DNA from: an uncultured Alphaproteobacteria bacterium
GTDB lineage: Bacteria; Pseudomonadota; Alphaproteobacteria; Micavibrionales; CSBR16-224
Length of the DNA: 64,000 nt
Reading direction: 5' to 3'
Assembly: GCA_950054485.1 (NCBI GenBank)
Contig: CATLPD010000001.1
Location: 480,798-544,797, forward strand
The position numbers were made by a program, and so were the translations under genes. Positions 28,442 to 37,800 of the stretch are shown here, one piece after another (positions within the stretch are counted from its first letter, which is position 1; each line of letters begins with the position of its first letter). The notes beneath the pieces are model-generated. The model was given only the letters and a program-made list of their open reading frames with translations. It was not told the origin of the DNA and did no database searches.

Positions 28442-28991
28442 AAATTTTCTATATATTATAATGGGGCTGCTTTTATTTCTGGGGGGCTGTGATATGTCGC
28501 ATAATATTAAAAATTTCAAAAACCAAACACCGGCCATGGATTTTCAGGCCTATTTTACAGGGCCTGTGAAAGCCTGGGGCATGATACAGGGCCCGACGGG
28601 CAAGATTAATCGCCGATTTACCGCTGATCTGGTTGGTACATGGCAGGGCGAAACAGGAACGCTGGACGAAGTTTTTTATTTCAATGATGGCGAGGTGATG
28701 GAACGCGCCTGGGAGATTTCGCGCCTTTCTGAAAATACATATAGTGCAACCGCAGATGATATCGTTGGCACAGCCTATGGTGAAAGTGCCGGCAATGCCA
28801 CAAACTGGAATTACACCATGAACCTGCCGGTGGGTGACAAAACCTATAAGGTCGCATTTGATGACTGGATGTTCCTGATGGAAGACGGCATTGTAATCAA
28901 TAAAGCCAAATTGAAAAAGTTCGGCTTGCCTGTCGGTGAAATGACGATCTTCATGAAAAAAGGCGACACGGCGACGGGTGCGCAGGAATAA
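28434..28991 (+). CDS. DUF3833 family lipoprotein
   Basis: Lipobox FLGGC; FQAYFTGPVKAWGMIQGPTGKINRRFTADLVGTW. Confidence 0.88.
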   Translation: MHKNFLYIIMGLLLFLGGCDMSHNIKNFKNQTPAMDFQAYFTGPVKAWGMIQGPTGKINRRFTADLVGTWQGETGTLDEVFYFNDGEVMERAWEISRLSENTYSATADDIVGTAYGESAGNATNWNYTMNLPVGDKTYKVAFDDWMFLMEDGIVINKAKLKKFGLPVGEMTIFMKKGDTATGAQE

Positions 28992-28996
28992 ATAAT

Positions 28997-29728
28997 ATGT
29001 GGCAGGGTTTTTCTGATCATATGAATGTTGTGATTATCGGTGCAGGCGGCGGTATCGGCCGCGCGATGATTGAAAATCTGTCTGGACAAAGCCAAATCAA
29101 AAAAATCTATGCCGTCACGCACAGATCAAAAATCGAAAAGACCGACAAAATCATTCCACTGACGTGCGATATTATAGACGAAACCCAGATAAAAGAAATG
29201 TGCGCCGCGATTGATGGACCGCTGGATCTGATTTTGATGACAACAGGTATGCTGCACGATGATAAAACCAAACCTGAAAAAAGCCTCAGCGATATCAATA
29301 TCGACAATCTGGAGAAATTGTTTCGCATCAATTGCTTTGGTCCGGCGCTGGTCGTAAAACATATCTGCCCGCTGTTAAACAGGGATCATAAATCTGTCTT
29401 TGCAGCCCTGTCGGCACGTGTCGGCAGTATATCGGATAATCATTTGGGGGGCTGGTATTCATACCGTGCATCTAAAGCGGCGCTGAATATGATTTTGAAA
29501 ACGACATCCATCGAGGTTGCGCGCAAGAATAAAAACGCGGCTGTCATCGGCCTGCATCCGGGCACGGTCGATACGCGCCTGTCAAAACCCTTTCAGGCGA
29601 ATGTGCCGGATGGTAAATTATTCACGCCCGAATATGCGGCAGAACAAATGCTGAATGTCGTCAAAAATGTCAAACCTGATGACAGCGGTCGCCTGTTTGC
29701 CTATGACGGCGAAATCATCGAATTTTAG
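28997..29728 (+). CDS. Short-chain dehydrogenase/reductase
   Basis: IIGAGGGIGRAMIENL; SARVGSISDNHLGGWYSYRASKAALNM. Confidence 0.93.
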   Translation: MWQGFSDHMNVVIIGAGGGIGRAMIENLSGQSQIKKIYAVTHRSKIEKTDKIIPLTCDIIDETQIKEMCAAIDGPLDLILMTTGMLHDDKTKPEKSLSDINIDNLEKLFRINCFGPALVVKHICPLLNRDHKSVFAALSARVGSISDNHLGGWYSYRASKAALNMILKTTSIEVARKNKNAAVIGLHPGTVDTRLSKPFQANVPDGKLFTPEYAAEQMLNVVKNVKPDDSGRLFAYDGEIIEF

Positions 29729-29736
29729 GAACGAAC

Positions 29737-30591
29737 ATGAAAAAAATTTTATCGGCTTTGATTATCAGTTTGAATGCGGTTTTATTATCGGCGTGCTCGC
29801 AAGGCGCATTTTTTGCCGCGAACCTGCCGCAATATTTCAGTGATGTCACAATCAAACAGAATGTGGCCTTTGGGGATAAACCGATTGAAAAACTGGATAT
29901 CTATATTCCTGAAAAGGCTGATGATAGGGCAAAACCTGTCGTTGTCTTTTTACACGGTGGGCGTTGGGCGGATGGGACGAAAGAAGATTACCGTTTCGTC
30001 GGTTTGAAAATGGCGAAATATGGGTATATCACTGTTATTCCCGATTATTCGAAATATCCCGATGTTAAATTCCCCGTTTTTGTCGAGGATAGCGCCAAGG
30101 CGCTTGCCTGGACGCATGATCATATTTCAGAATATGGCGGTGATACCTCTAAAATCTATTTGCTGGGTCACTCATCAGGCGCACATATCGCGGGACTGGT
30201 CGCGGCGAACCCCGAATATTTGGGTGCTTTTGAAAAGGATCGAAATATAATCGCAGGTTTTGCGGGCCTTGCGGGCCCCTATGCCTTTGTACCCGAAGAA
30301 GAAGATTTAAAAGATATGTTCGGCCCGCCTGAACGTTATCCTGAAATGCGGACCAATACATTTATTGACGGCAAACAACCCCCTATGTTGTTAATGCACG
30401 GCAATGATGATGATCTGGTGTCAACGCAAAACGCCTACAAGGTTCAAAAGGCTGCGGCAGAAAAGGGCGGCGAAGTGATCGTGAAAACCTATGATGGGTA
30501 TGACCACACAGATCTGATGCGTGATTTTACCTGGATCGGGTCTGAAAAATCGCCTGTTATCCAAGATATACTGACGTTCTTGAAAAAATAA
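29737..30591 (+). CDS. Alpha/beta hydrolase (esterase-like) lipoprotein
   Basis: Lipobox LLSAC; VVFLHGGRWADGTK; GHSSGAHIAGLV; catalytic-like DDD and YDGYDHTDL. Confidence 0.88.
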   Translation: MKKILSALIISLNAVLLSACSQGAFFAANLPQYFSDVTIKQNVAFGDKPIEKLDIYIPEKADDRAKPVVVFLHGGRWADGTKEDYRFVGLKMAKYGYITVIPDYSKYPDVKFPVFVEDSAKALAWTHDHISEYGGDTSKIYLLGHSSGAHIAGLVAANPEYLGAFEKDRNIIAGFAGLAGPYAFVPEEEDLKDMFGPPERYPEMRTNTFIDGKQPPMLLMHGNDDDLVSTQNAYKVQKAAAEKGGEVIVKTYDGYDHTDLMRDFTWIGSEKSPVIQDILTFLKK

Positions 30592-30647
30592 AAAGTCTTC
30601 TTAATAAAACCTTATAGTTTTTACATATATAATTAATATACGTTTTT

Positions 30648-31469
30648 ATGGCCGAGGAGATTGAGCATGGGTATACCGCAGGGAACGAAAAGAGCAAGAG
30701 CGTATTGGGCGGCAAAAGCATATACGTCAGGGCTTCCCGAATCAGAAAAAAAGGGGCCCTGTATCATAGTTGCAAAAAGGTAGAAGAAAGGTACGAACAA
30801 ACTGAGCCCGTAGTTTTTGGGGCCTGTTTATTGGCTGTTGGCGGCATTGCGGGGGTTGCAGCCTTGCAATATAGTGCTTTAGGAGCGAATATGATTGATC
30901 TTGTTAATAGTATATCACCAACCGCGGCATTTTTAACCATGGGCGGTGTCGCGGCGACTGCCGTAGCAGCGAATTTTGAAACGGTTATAAAAGGCGTAGG
31001 GCTAGCCGCTTTACACATGGAAACACTTATAATTGGTGATGATTATTTTACCGACGCCTATGACAAAATGGAAAGAGAAGACAGAAAAGATAGCCTTAAA
31101 CACAAGGGAATGGCGGAACATTTCAAAAGCAGATTTTTTGAAAACGAGCTTGTTGAATATGGTGGCAATATGTACGAGATGAAGCCATGGGAGGTCGACA
31201 AACTCAGTAAAATGGTCAGGAACCTTGAGGAGATTGATTACGGACTTGAAACAGGGAATAAAATTGATCCGGAATCATTTAACATTAAAGAAAATGGTGA
31301 ACTGAATGGCTTTAAAAAAGCCTATTACGGTATGATGAAGCCCCGATACGAGAAAAAAATTGAAAAATTTTTGGAGGCACACAGACCTAAAGTTGCTCCG
31401 AATAAAGATCAACAGGATAATGCTAGGCATCTGCAAACAAGACGCCCGAGCCATGGGCTGAAAATGTAA
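30648..31469 (+). CDS. Hypothetical membrane protein
   Basis: 273-aa ORF with two hydrophobic segments; no family recognised. Confidence 0.5.
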   Translation: MAEEIEHGYTAGNEKSKSVLGGKSIYVRASRIRKKGALYHSCKKVEERYEQTEPVVFGACLLAVGGIAGVAALQYSALGANMIDLVNSISPTAAFLTMGGVAATAVAANFETVIKGVGLAALHMETLIIGDDYFTDAYDKMEREDRKDSLKHKGMAEHFKSRFFENELVEYGGNMYEMKPWEVDKLSKMVRNLEEIDYGLETGNKIDPESFNIKENGELNGFKKAYYGMMKPRYEKKIEKFLEAHRPKVAPNKDQQDNARHLQTRRPSHGLKM

Positions 31470-31538
31470 AATTATAATTTATTGATAAAACGACGCGCGT
31501 CGTTATATTTAGCAACAGGAAATTTCTATGTATAGACC

Positions 31539-33374
31539 TTGTTGCCCATGTTCTCTTTTGTAAAAGTATCAGACGTTCCATCAGCAAAAAATGCGGAATT
31601 GCCGAACAGGCTTTGGGCGTTTATTTGGTATTTTGCCCGTCAGGCCAAGGGCTCGTTTTTGACCATGATGATCCTGATGGCGGTTTCGACAACCTGCATG
31701 TCGCTGACGTCCTATTTTATCAAAATGTTTGTCGATACGCTGGGGGCAGATCAGGCGCTTGAAAATATATGGGGCGATATCCTTCGCATCGCGATGGCTT
31801 ATATTTTGGTGTGCGGGGTCTTGCAATCGGTTTTATGGCGTGTGGCGACATATATAAAGGCGCGGACAGAATCAACCTTTACCAACATGGTGCGCCGCCA
31901 GTTGGCGCGCTATATGAATAAACATTCATACAGTTATTTTCAAAATGATTTTGCGGGTCGCCTGTCCAGTAAGGTGATTGAAACGCCCGGCGCAATCAGA
32001 ACGACAATCATAAATATCATTCATAACATTCTTTATAATTTTGTCAGTTTTGCCGTGTCGTTCTTCCTGTTGGCGTCTGTGGGTATGGACCAATTGCTTG
32101 TGATGCTTAGTATCTCTCTGTTTTATGCAGCCACATTAAAAATATATCTGCCGCAAATAAAATCGATGTCGAAAACGGCCGCTGATATTAGAAGCCACAT
32201 GCGCGGTCATTATGTTGATATTTTAACCAATATCGTCAATGTGAAATTATTTTCACGCGATCAGCACGAGGATTCCCACTTTTTAAAGTCGCTGCAAAAA
32301 TCATCCGATGGATATGAAGCGCGTGATCTGAAATTTTTCGATTTCATGTGCAAGCTGGATACTCTGATGAAAGCGGTCTGGGTGATCCCGCCGGCCTTTG
32401 CGATGTATGCCTGGTATCAAGGTGCAGCCACAACAGGTGATATTGCCATGGTTCTGGCGCTGTCGGTGCAATTGGGCGGTAATATGTGGGGATTTACATT
32501 CACGCTGTCGGGATTTTTTGAAAGTCTGGGCGAGGTTGAAGAGGGTATGGAAACGATTGTCCAGCCGCACGGTCTGGTGGATAAGGCGCGCGCGAAAAAG
32601 CTGAAAGTAAAGCGCGGTGAAATCCATTTTGATAATATTGATTTCAATTACGGCCAAGAAGCCGTTTTCAACAATTTCGATTTGAAAATTGTACCCGGTC
32701 AAAAGGTCGGTTTGATTGGCATTAGCGGGGCTGGTAAATCAACGATGGTTAATCTGTTGTTGCGTTTATACGATGTTGATAACGGGTCGATTAAAATCGA
32801 TGGTCAGAAAATATCGGATGTAAAAATCGCATCGCTGCGCGAACAGATTTCGGTTATCCCGCAATCAACGCAATTGTTTCACAGATCGCTTCGGGAGAAC
32901 ATCCGCTATGGCGATATAAGTGCCAGTGATGAAGATGTGATAAGGGCCGCGAAAAAAGCGCATGCGCATAGTTTTATAAAAAACATGCAGGATCATTACG
33001 GTAACAAAGGATATGATGCCAAGGCGGGCGAGCGTGGCGTGAAATTGTCAGGCGGCCAGCGTCAGCGGGTTGCGATTGCACGCGCGATTATTAAAGATGC
33101 TCCGATTTTAATTCTGGATGAAGCGACCAGCGCCCTAGATAGTGAATCCGAAGCGCTGATTCAAAAAAGTTTGAAAAGCCTGATGAAAGGAAAGACAGTG
33201 ATTGCGATTGCGCACCGCCTGTCGACCATCGCCCATTTGGACAGATTAATCGTTCTGGACAAAGGGCGCATTATTGAGGACGGATCGCATGCCGAATTGC
33301 TGAAACAAAAAGGCCTCTATGCGAAATTATGGTCGATGCAATCCGGTGGGTTTTTAAACCCAGATGTGGAATGA
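31539..33374 (+). CDS. ABC transporter, fused permease/ATP-binding protein (ABCB/MsbA-like)
   Basis: TM domain; Walker A GISGAGKSTMV, signature LSGGQRQRVAIARAI, Walker B ILILDEATSALD. Start may be 31548. Confidence 0.92.
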   Translation: MLPMFSFVKVSDVPSAKNAELPNRLWAFIWYFARQAKGSFLTMMILMAVSTTCMSLTSYFIKMFVDTLGADQALENIWGDILRIAMAYILVCGVLQSVLWRVATYIKARTESTFTNMVRRQLARYMNKHSYSYFQNDFAGRLSSKVIETPGAIRTTIINIIHNILYNFVSFAVSFFLLASVGMDQLLVMLSISLFYAATLKIYLPQIKSMSKTAADIRSHMRGHYVDILTNIVNVKLFSRDQHEDSHFLKSLQKSSDGYEARDLKFFDFMCKLDTLMKAVWVIPPAFAMYAWYQGAATTGDIAMVLALSVQLGGNMWGFTFTLSGFFESLGEVEEGMETIVQPHGLVDKARAKKLKVKRGEIHFDNIDFNYGQEAVFNNFDLKIVPGQKVGLIGISGAGKSTMVNLLLRLYDVDNGSIKIDGQKISDVKIASLREQISVIPQSTQLFHRSLRENIRYGDISASDEDVIRAAKKAHAHSFIKNMQDHYGNKGYDAKAGERGVKLSGGQRQRVAIARAIIKDAPILILDEATSALDSESEALIQKSLKSLMKGKTVIAIAHRLSTIAHLDRLIVLDKGRIIEDGSHAELLKQKGLYAKLWSMQSGGFLNPDVE

Positions 33375-33407
33375 TATTTTTGATGAATAATTAAGTGACA
33401 GGAGTAT

Positions 33408-34877
33408 TTGATGGATAACGAATTATATTTAGGGTCAGAGACCGGAAATTCAGAAAACAAAATAAGCATTAACCTGAAATACGCCAATCGCCACGGATTG
33501 ATTGCGGGGGCAACGGGAACGGGTAAAACCGTAACGCTACAGGGCATGGCCGAGGGGTTTTCAAAAGAGGGCGTGCCTGTATTTCTGGCCGATGTTAAGG
33601 GTGATTTGACGGGTATGTCTGCCCCATCCGATATGCAAGATTTCTTTATTGAGCGCGCAAAGACAATTGGTTTTGCCGATGAATATCAGGGCTATGGCTT
33701 TCCGATGCAATATTGGGACATCCACGGTGAAAAGGGCACACCCGTTCGCACAACCGTTTCCGAAATGGGCCCGATGTTATTGTCACGATTGCTTGATTTA
33801 AATGATACGCAGGAAGGCGTTTTGAATATCTGTTTCCGTTTGGCGGATTCCGAAGGGTTGCTATTGCTGGATCTGAAAGATCTGCGCAGTTTGCTGGTGA
33901 ACATGAGCGCGCGCGCGTCCGAACTGTCAGCCGAATACGGGAATGTCAGCACCGCATCAATCGGATCAATTCAAAGAAAGCTGTTGCAGCTGGAAGATGA
34001 AGGTGGCGATGTGTTGTTCGGTGAGCCGGCATTGGATTTGAATGACTTTATCAAAACCGACCGCGAGGGGATGGGCGTTATCAACCTGCTGGCGGCGGAA
34101 AAATTGATCCAGACCCCCAAAGCCTATTTTGCATTCTTACTGTGGTTATTGTCTGAATTATTTGAAAACCTACCCGAAGTCGGCGATCAGGATAAGCCGA
34201 AATTTGTGTTTTTCTTTGACGAGGCGCATTTGCTGTTTGCTGATACACCCAAATTTCTGGTCGAAAAAATCGAGATGATCGTCAAGCTGATCCGATCAAA
34301 AGGGGTCGGTGTTTATTTCATCACACAAAGCCCCGATGATATTCCTGAAAGCGTACTGAGCCAATTGGGTAACCGCATTCAACATGCCTTGCGCGCCTTT
34401 ACGCCGAAACAAAAAAAGGCGATTAAACTGGCAGCGGAAACATATCGCGAGAATCCGAATTTCAAAGTGGAAGATGCGATTACTGAAATGGCGGTTGGCG
34501 AGGCGTTGGTTTCAACGCTGGAAAAGAAAGGGCAACCAAGTATCGTCGAGCGCGTTTTGGTGCGACCACCCTATTCGAAACTGGGCCCGCTGGAGGCGAG
34601 CGTTCTGAGCGCGGAGATCAGCAAGGGTTATTACCACGATAAATATAAAGATGCCGTAGACCGGGAATCGGCATATGAGATATTACAAAAGCGTGGTGAA
34701 GAGGCCGCCATAAAAGCTGAACGAGAAAAAGGCGCGGAGCAAGAGCAAAAGGAAAAGAAGCGAACATCAAGCCGCCAGACCCCGACAGAGGCGCTGGTCA
34801 AATCTGTCCTGCGTTCCGTCGGATCACAGTTGGGTCGACAATTGGTGCGTGGGATCCTGGGTGCTTTGAAAAAATAA
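33408..34877 (+). CDS. HerA-like helicase / DUF853 family NTPase
   Basis: HGLIAGATGTGKTVTLQGMAEGFS; PKFVFFFDEAHLLF; SKGVGVYFITQSPDDIPESVLSQLGNRIQHALRAFTPK. Confidence 0.93.
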   Translation: MMDNELYLGSETGNSENKISINLKYANRHGLIAGATGTGKTVTLQGMAEGFSKEGVPVFLADVKGDLTGMSAPSDMQDFFIERAKTIGFADEYQGYGFPMQYWDIHGEKGTPVRTTVSEMGPMLLSRLLDLNDTQEGVLNICFRLADSEGLLLLDLKDLRSLLVNMSARASELSAEYGNVSTASIGSIQRKLLQLEDEGGDVLFGEPALDLNDFIKTDREGMGVINLLAAEKLIQTPKAYFAFLLWLLSELFENLPEVGDQDKPKFVFFFDEAHLLFADTPKFLVEKIEMIVKLIRSKGVGVYFITQSPDDIPESVLSQLGNRIQHALRAFTPKQKKAIKLAAETYRENPNFKVEDAITEMAVGEALVSTLEKKGQPSIVERVLVRPPYSKLGPLEASVLSAEISKGYYHDKYKDAVDRESAYEILQKRGEEAAIKAEREKGAEQEQKEKKRTSSRQTPTEALVKSVLRSVGSQLGRQLVRGILGALKK

Positions 34878-34883
34878 AATCGA

Positions 34884-37800
34884 TTATTCAATCTTCGAAA
34901 GAAGGCGTGCGATTTCATTCAGGTCTGCTGGTTTGGCCATGTGATAATCAAAGCCGGCTTTTTCGGCTTCTCTTTTGGCCTTTGTATGGCCATATCCCGA
35001 CATGGCAATCATCATCCCTTTATAGCCATCCTGGCGTAGCTTGCGAACAATCTCATAACCGGTCATACTCGGAAGACCGATATCAACCAACATAGCGTCC
35101 GGTTTAAAAGTTTTTACAAGTTTTATTCCGTCTTTACCGTTATTGGCGGTTTTTGTTTTGCAATTCAAAAACTCCAGTAATATCGGCATCGTGTATAAAA
35201 GCTCTTCGTTATCTTCGATGATCAGAACCTTTAGGTTTTCGCGTATATCGTGCCCGGCGCTTTCGATTTCATCGGTATTATAATTGATGTTGTCGTGTGA
35301 CAGGGCAGGCAGTGTGACCGTGAAGGTTGAACCTTTATCATCTCCATCGCTGAAAGCTCTGATTTTTCCATCATGCAGTTCCACAAGTTTTTTAGAAAGG
35401 GCAAGACCAATGCCAAGCCCGGCGGATGCACGTCCTTCGTGTTTATATTGATAGAAAGGTTGGAAAATTTTCTTTAGAAGCTTTTGATCAATACCAAGTC
35501 CGTTGTCCTGAATTTCGATTTTGATATTCGCACCGGATTGTTTTGTCGCCAATGATATCTTGCCACCTGACGGGGTGTATTTGCAGGCATTAACGATCAG
35601 ATTGGTTAAAACCTGCTCCAGCCGCGTTGCATCACCGTAAACCAGAAGGCCGGGTTCAATCGACATTTTTAATTTATGTTTCTTTTCATCAATCTTTGAT
35701 TGGACCGTATTCAAAACATTATCAATCAGAGTCTCGATTTCGACAGGAGTTTTGCTGAGCTGGATCTTGCCTTCGGATATGCGGTTTAAATCCAGAAGGT
35801 CATCCAGAAGTCGCCCCATCGTCGCAACGCTGTGGCGCATGACGCCAAACAGCTTGTCATTTTTTTCGACAGTTTTTGAAAGTATTTCAATACTGCCGCT
35901 GAGTGCGCCAAGCGGGTTTCGTAATTCGTGCCCCAAAATAGAAAGAAATTCATCCTTGCGTGTGTCATTTTCACGCAGGCCCTGAACGGCCATTTGCAGG
36001 TTTTCTTCCATTTCCTTGCGGTCGGTAATATTAATCACCATACCGATCATTTTTACAGCTTTGCCGTTTTCGTATATCGTCTGGCCGGTGGCCTCGACCC
36101 AGCTGATGTTTTCGTTCAAACGGTTAACGACCCTGTATTCGGCATGATAATAACCATCATTATCCCCATTTATGGCACGATCAAGGCAATCTTTTACGTA
36201 GGCTTTATCTTCATCGTGGACGCCATCCCAGAAAATTTCCTGCGTCAGGTTTTCGTTTTGTCGTAAACCCCAGATTTCTTTGAGGCTGTCATCCCAAGTT
36301 GTTTTTTCTTTTTGGAAGTAATATTCGAAAGAGCCAAGATCGTTTGTCGTCATCGCAAGGCGTAATTTTTCCTCGCTTTCCTGTAGGGCTTTTTCACGGA
36401 TCAGTTTTTCGGTGATGTCGGTGTTGGTGCCAAACCAGCTGATGATTTTACCGCTTTCATTTTTAATCGGAACGGCGCGCGATAGAAACCATCTGTATTC
36501 GCCATCATAACGGCGAAGGGGAAAGGTATCTTCCCAGGATTCACCGGCATCAATGCAGGCCTTTAAATGTTTGACGACACGGTCGGCGTGATCGGGATGA
36601 TGAACCCGTTTCCATTTCCAGCCGCTGGTTTCTTGCAGATTCATACCGACATAATCGTGCCAGCGCTGGTTATACCAATTGATGGCTCCGGTTTCGTCCG
36701 TCATCCATGCCAGTTGAGAGATATTATTGGCGAGAACGCGGAATTCTTCCTCGCTTCTGAAAAGTTTTTCCTGTGCGCGCTGGGTTTTTATAGCTGCGGA
36801 CAGAAAGTTTGCGACGGATTGCAAAAAGTTTGCATCATCTTTTGTAAATTCGCGTTTTTCTTTTGTATGTGCGCCGATAACACCATAGGCCGGGTCCATG
36901 TGATCAATCAGACAGCTGATACCACTGGTGACATGATGGTCCTTTAAAAGGGGCGGGCCTTTGAACCTTTTCTCTTTTGAAAGATCATTGACGATAATCG
37001 GTTCCTGCGACAGGAATGTATATCCTGCCTGCGAGCCCTGATTGTCATTGACAGTCGCCTTGCCGATCAGCCCATCGCGCCAGCCGACCCCTGCAACCAT
37101 TAGAAAGTCATGTGTTTCCTTACGGTGTTCCAGGATCTTGCAATAATCAGCCTTCAGAACATGGGCAACCTGACGGACAGTCTGGTGCATCAGATCATCC
37201 AGATCAACACCACCCAATGCCATCATGCCCAGTTTTGCAACAACGGCATGCTGGTTTTCACGGCTTTCTGCGCGTTGTGACAGTTCCTTGATTTCCGTTA
37301 CATCCTGAAAGACCAGAACGACACCTTCGACACGACGGTCTTCGGTGCGATAGGGGGTCACCTGACGAATAAACCAGCGCCCGTCATAGGATTGTTTTTC
37401 TTTGCGGATGGGTTGGAAGTTTTGCAAAACGGCTTTGCACTCATTTGTCAGATCCTCATCAACCAATTCACGCCCTAGTGAATAAATCGGGCGGTTAAGA
37501 TCGCGTGGACCCATTTTTAAAAGTTGTTCGGCGGCGGGTGTATAGCGCTGAATTTTCAGATCGGGGTCCAGAAAAATTGTCGGCAGATCGGTGCTGGAAA
37601 AGAAGTTTTTAACATCGTCATTTGCCGACTGCAGTTGGTCAATTTTTTCTTTCAATTGCGAGTTTACAGTGCTGAGCTCTTCGTTCAGGGATCGCAGTTC
37701 TTCGGAGGATGCTTCAAGTTCTTCGTTCGCGGATTGTAATTCCTCGTTCGTGGAAAGGGCTTCTTCGTGCGAGGCTTTCAGCTCTTCGGTGCTGGTTTCA

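Noticed and set aside
36567-36947. 126-aa plus ORF within the CheB-CheR-kinase gene
   Set aside because: Antisense shadow of a continuous multi-domain ORF.
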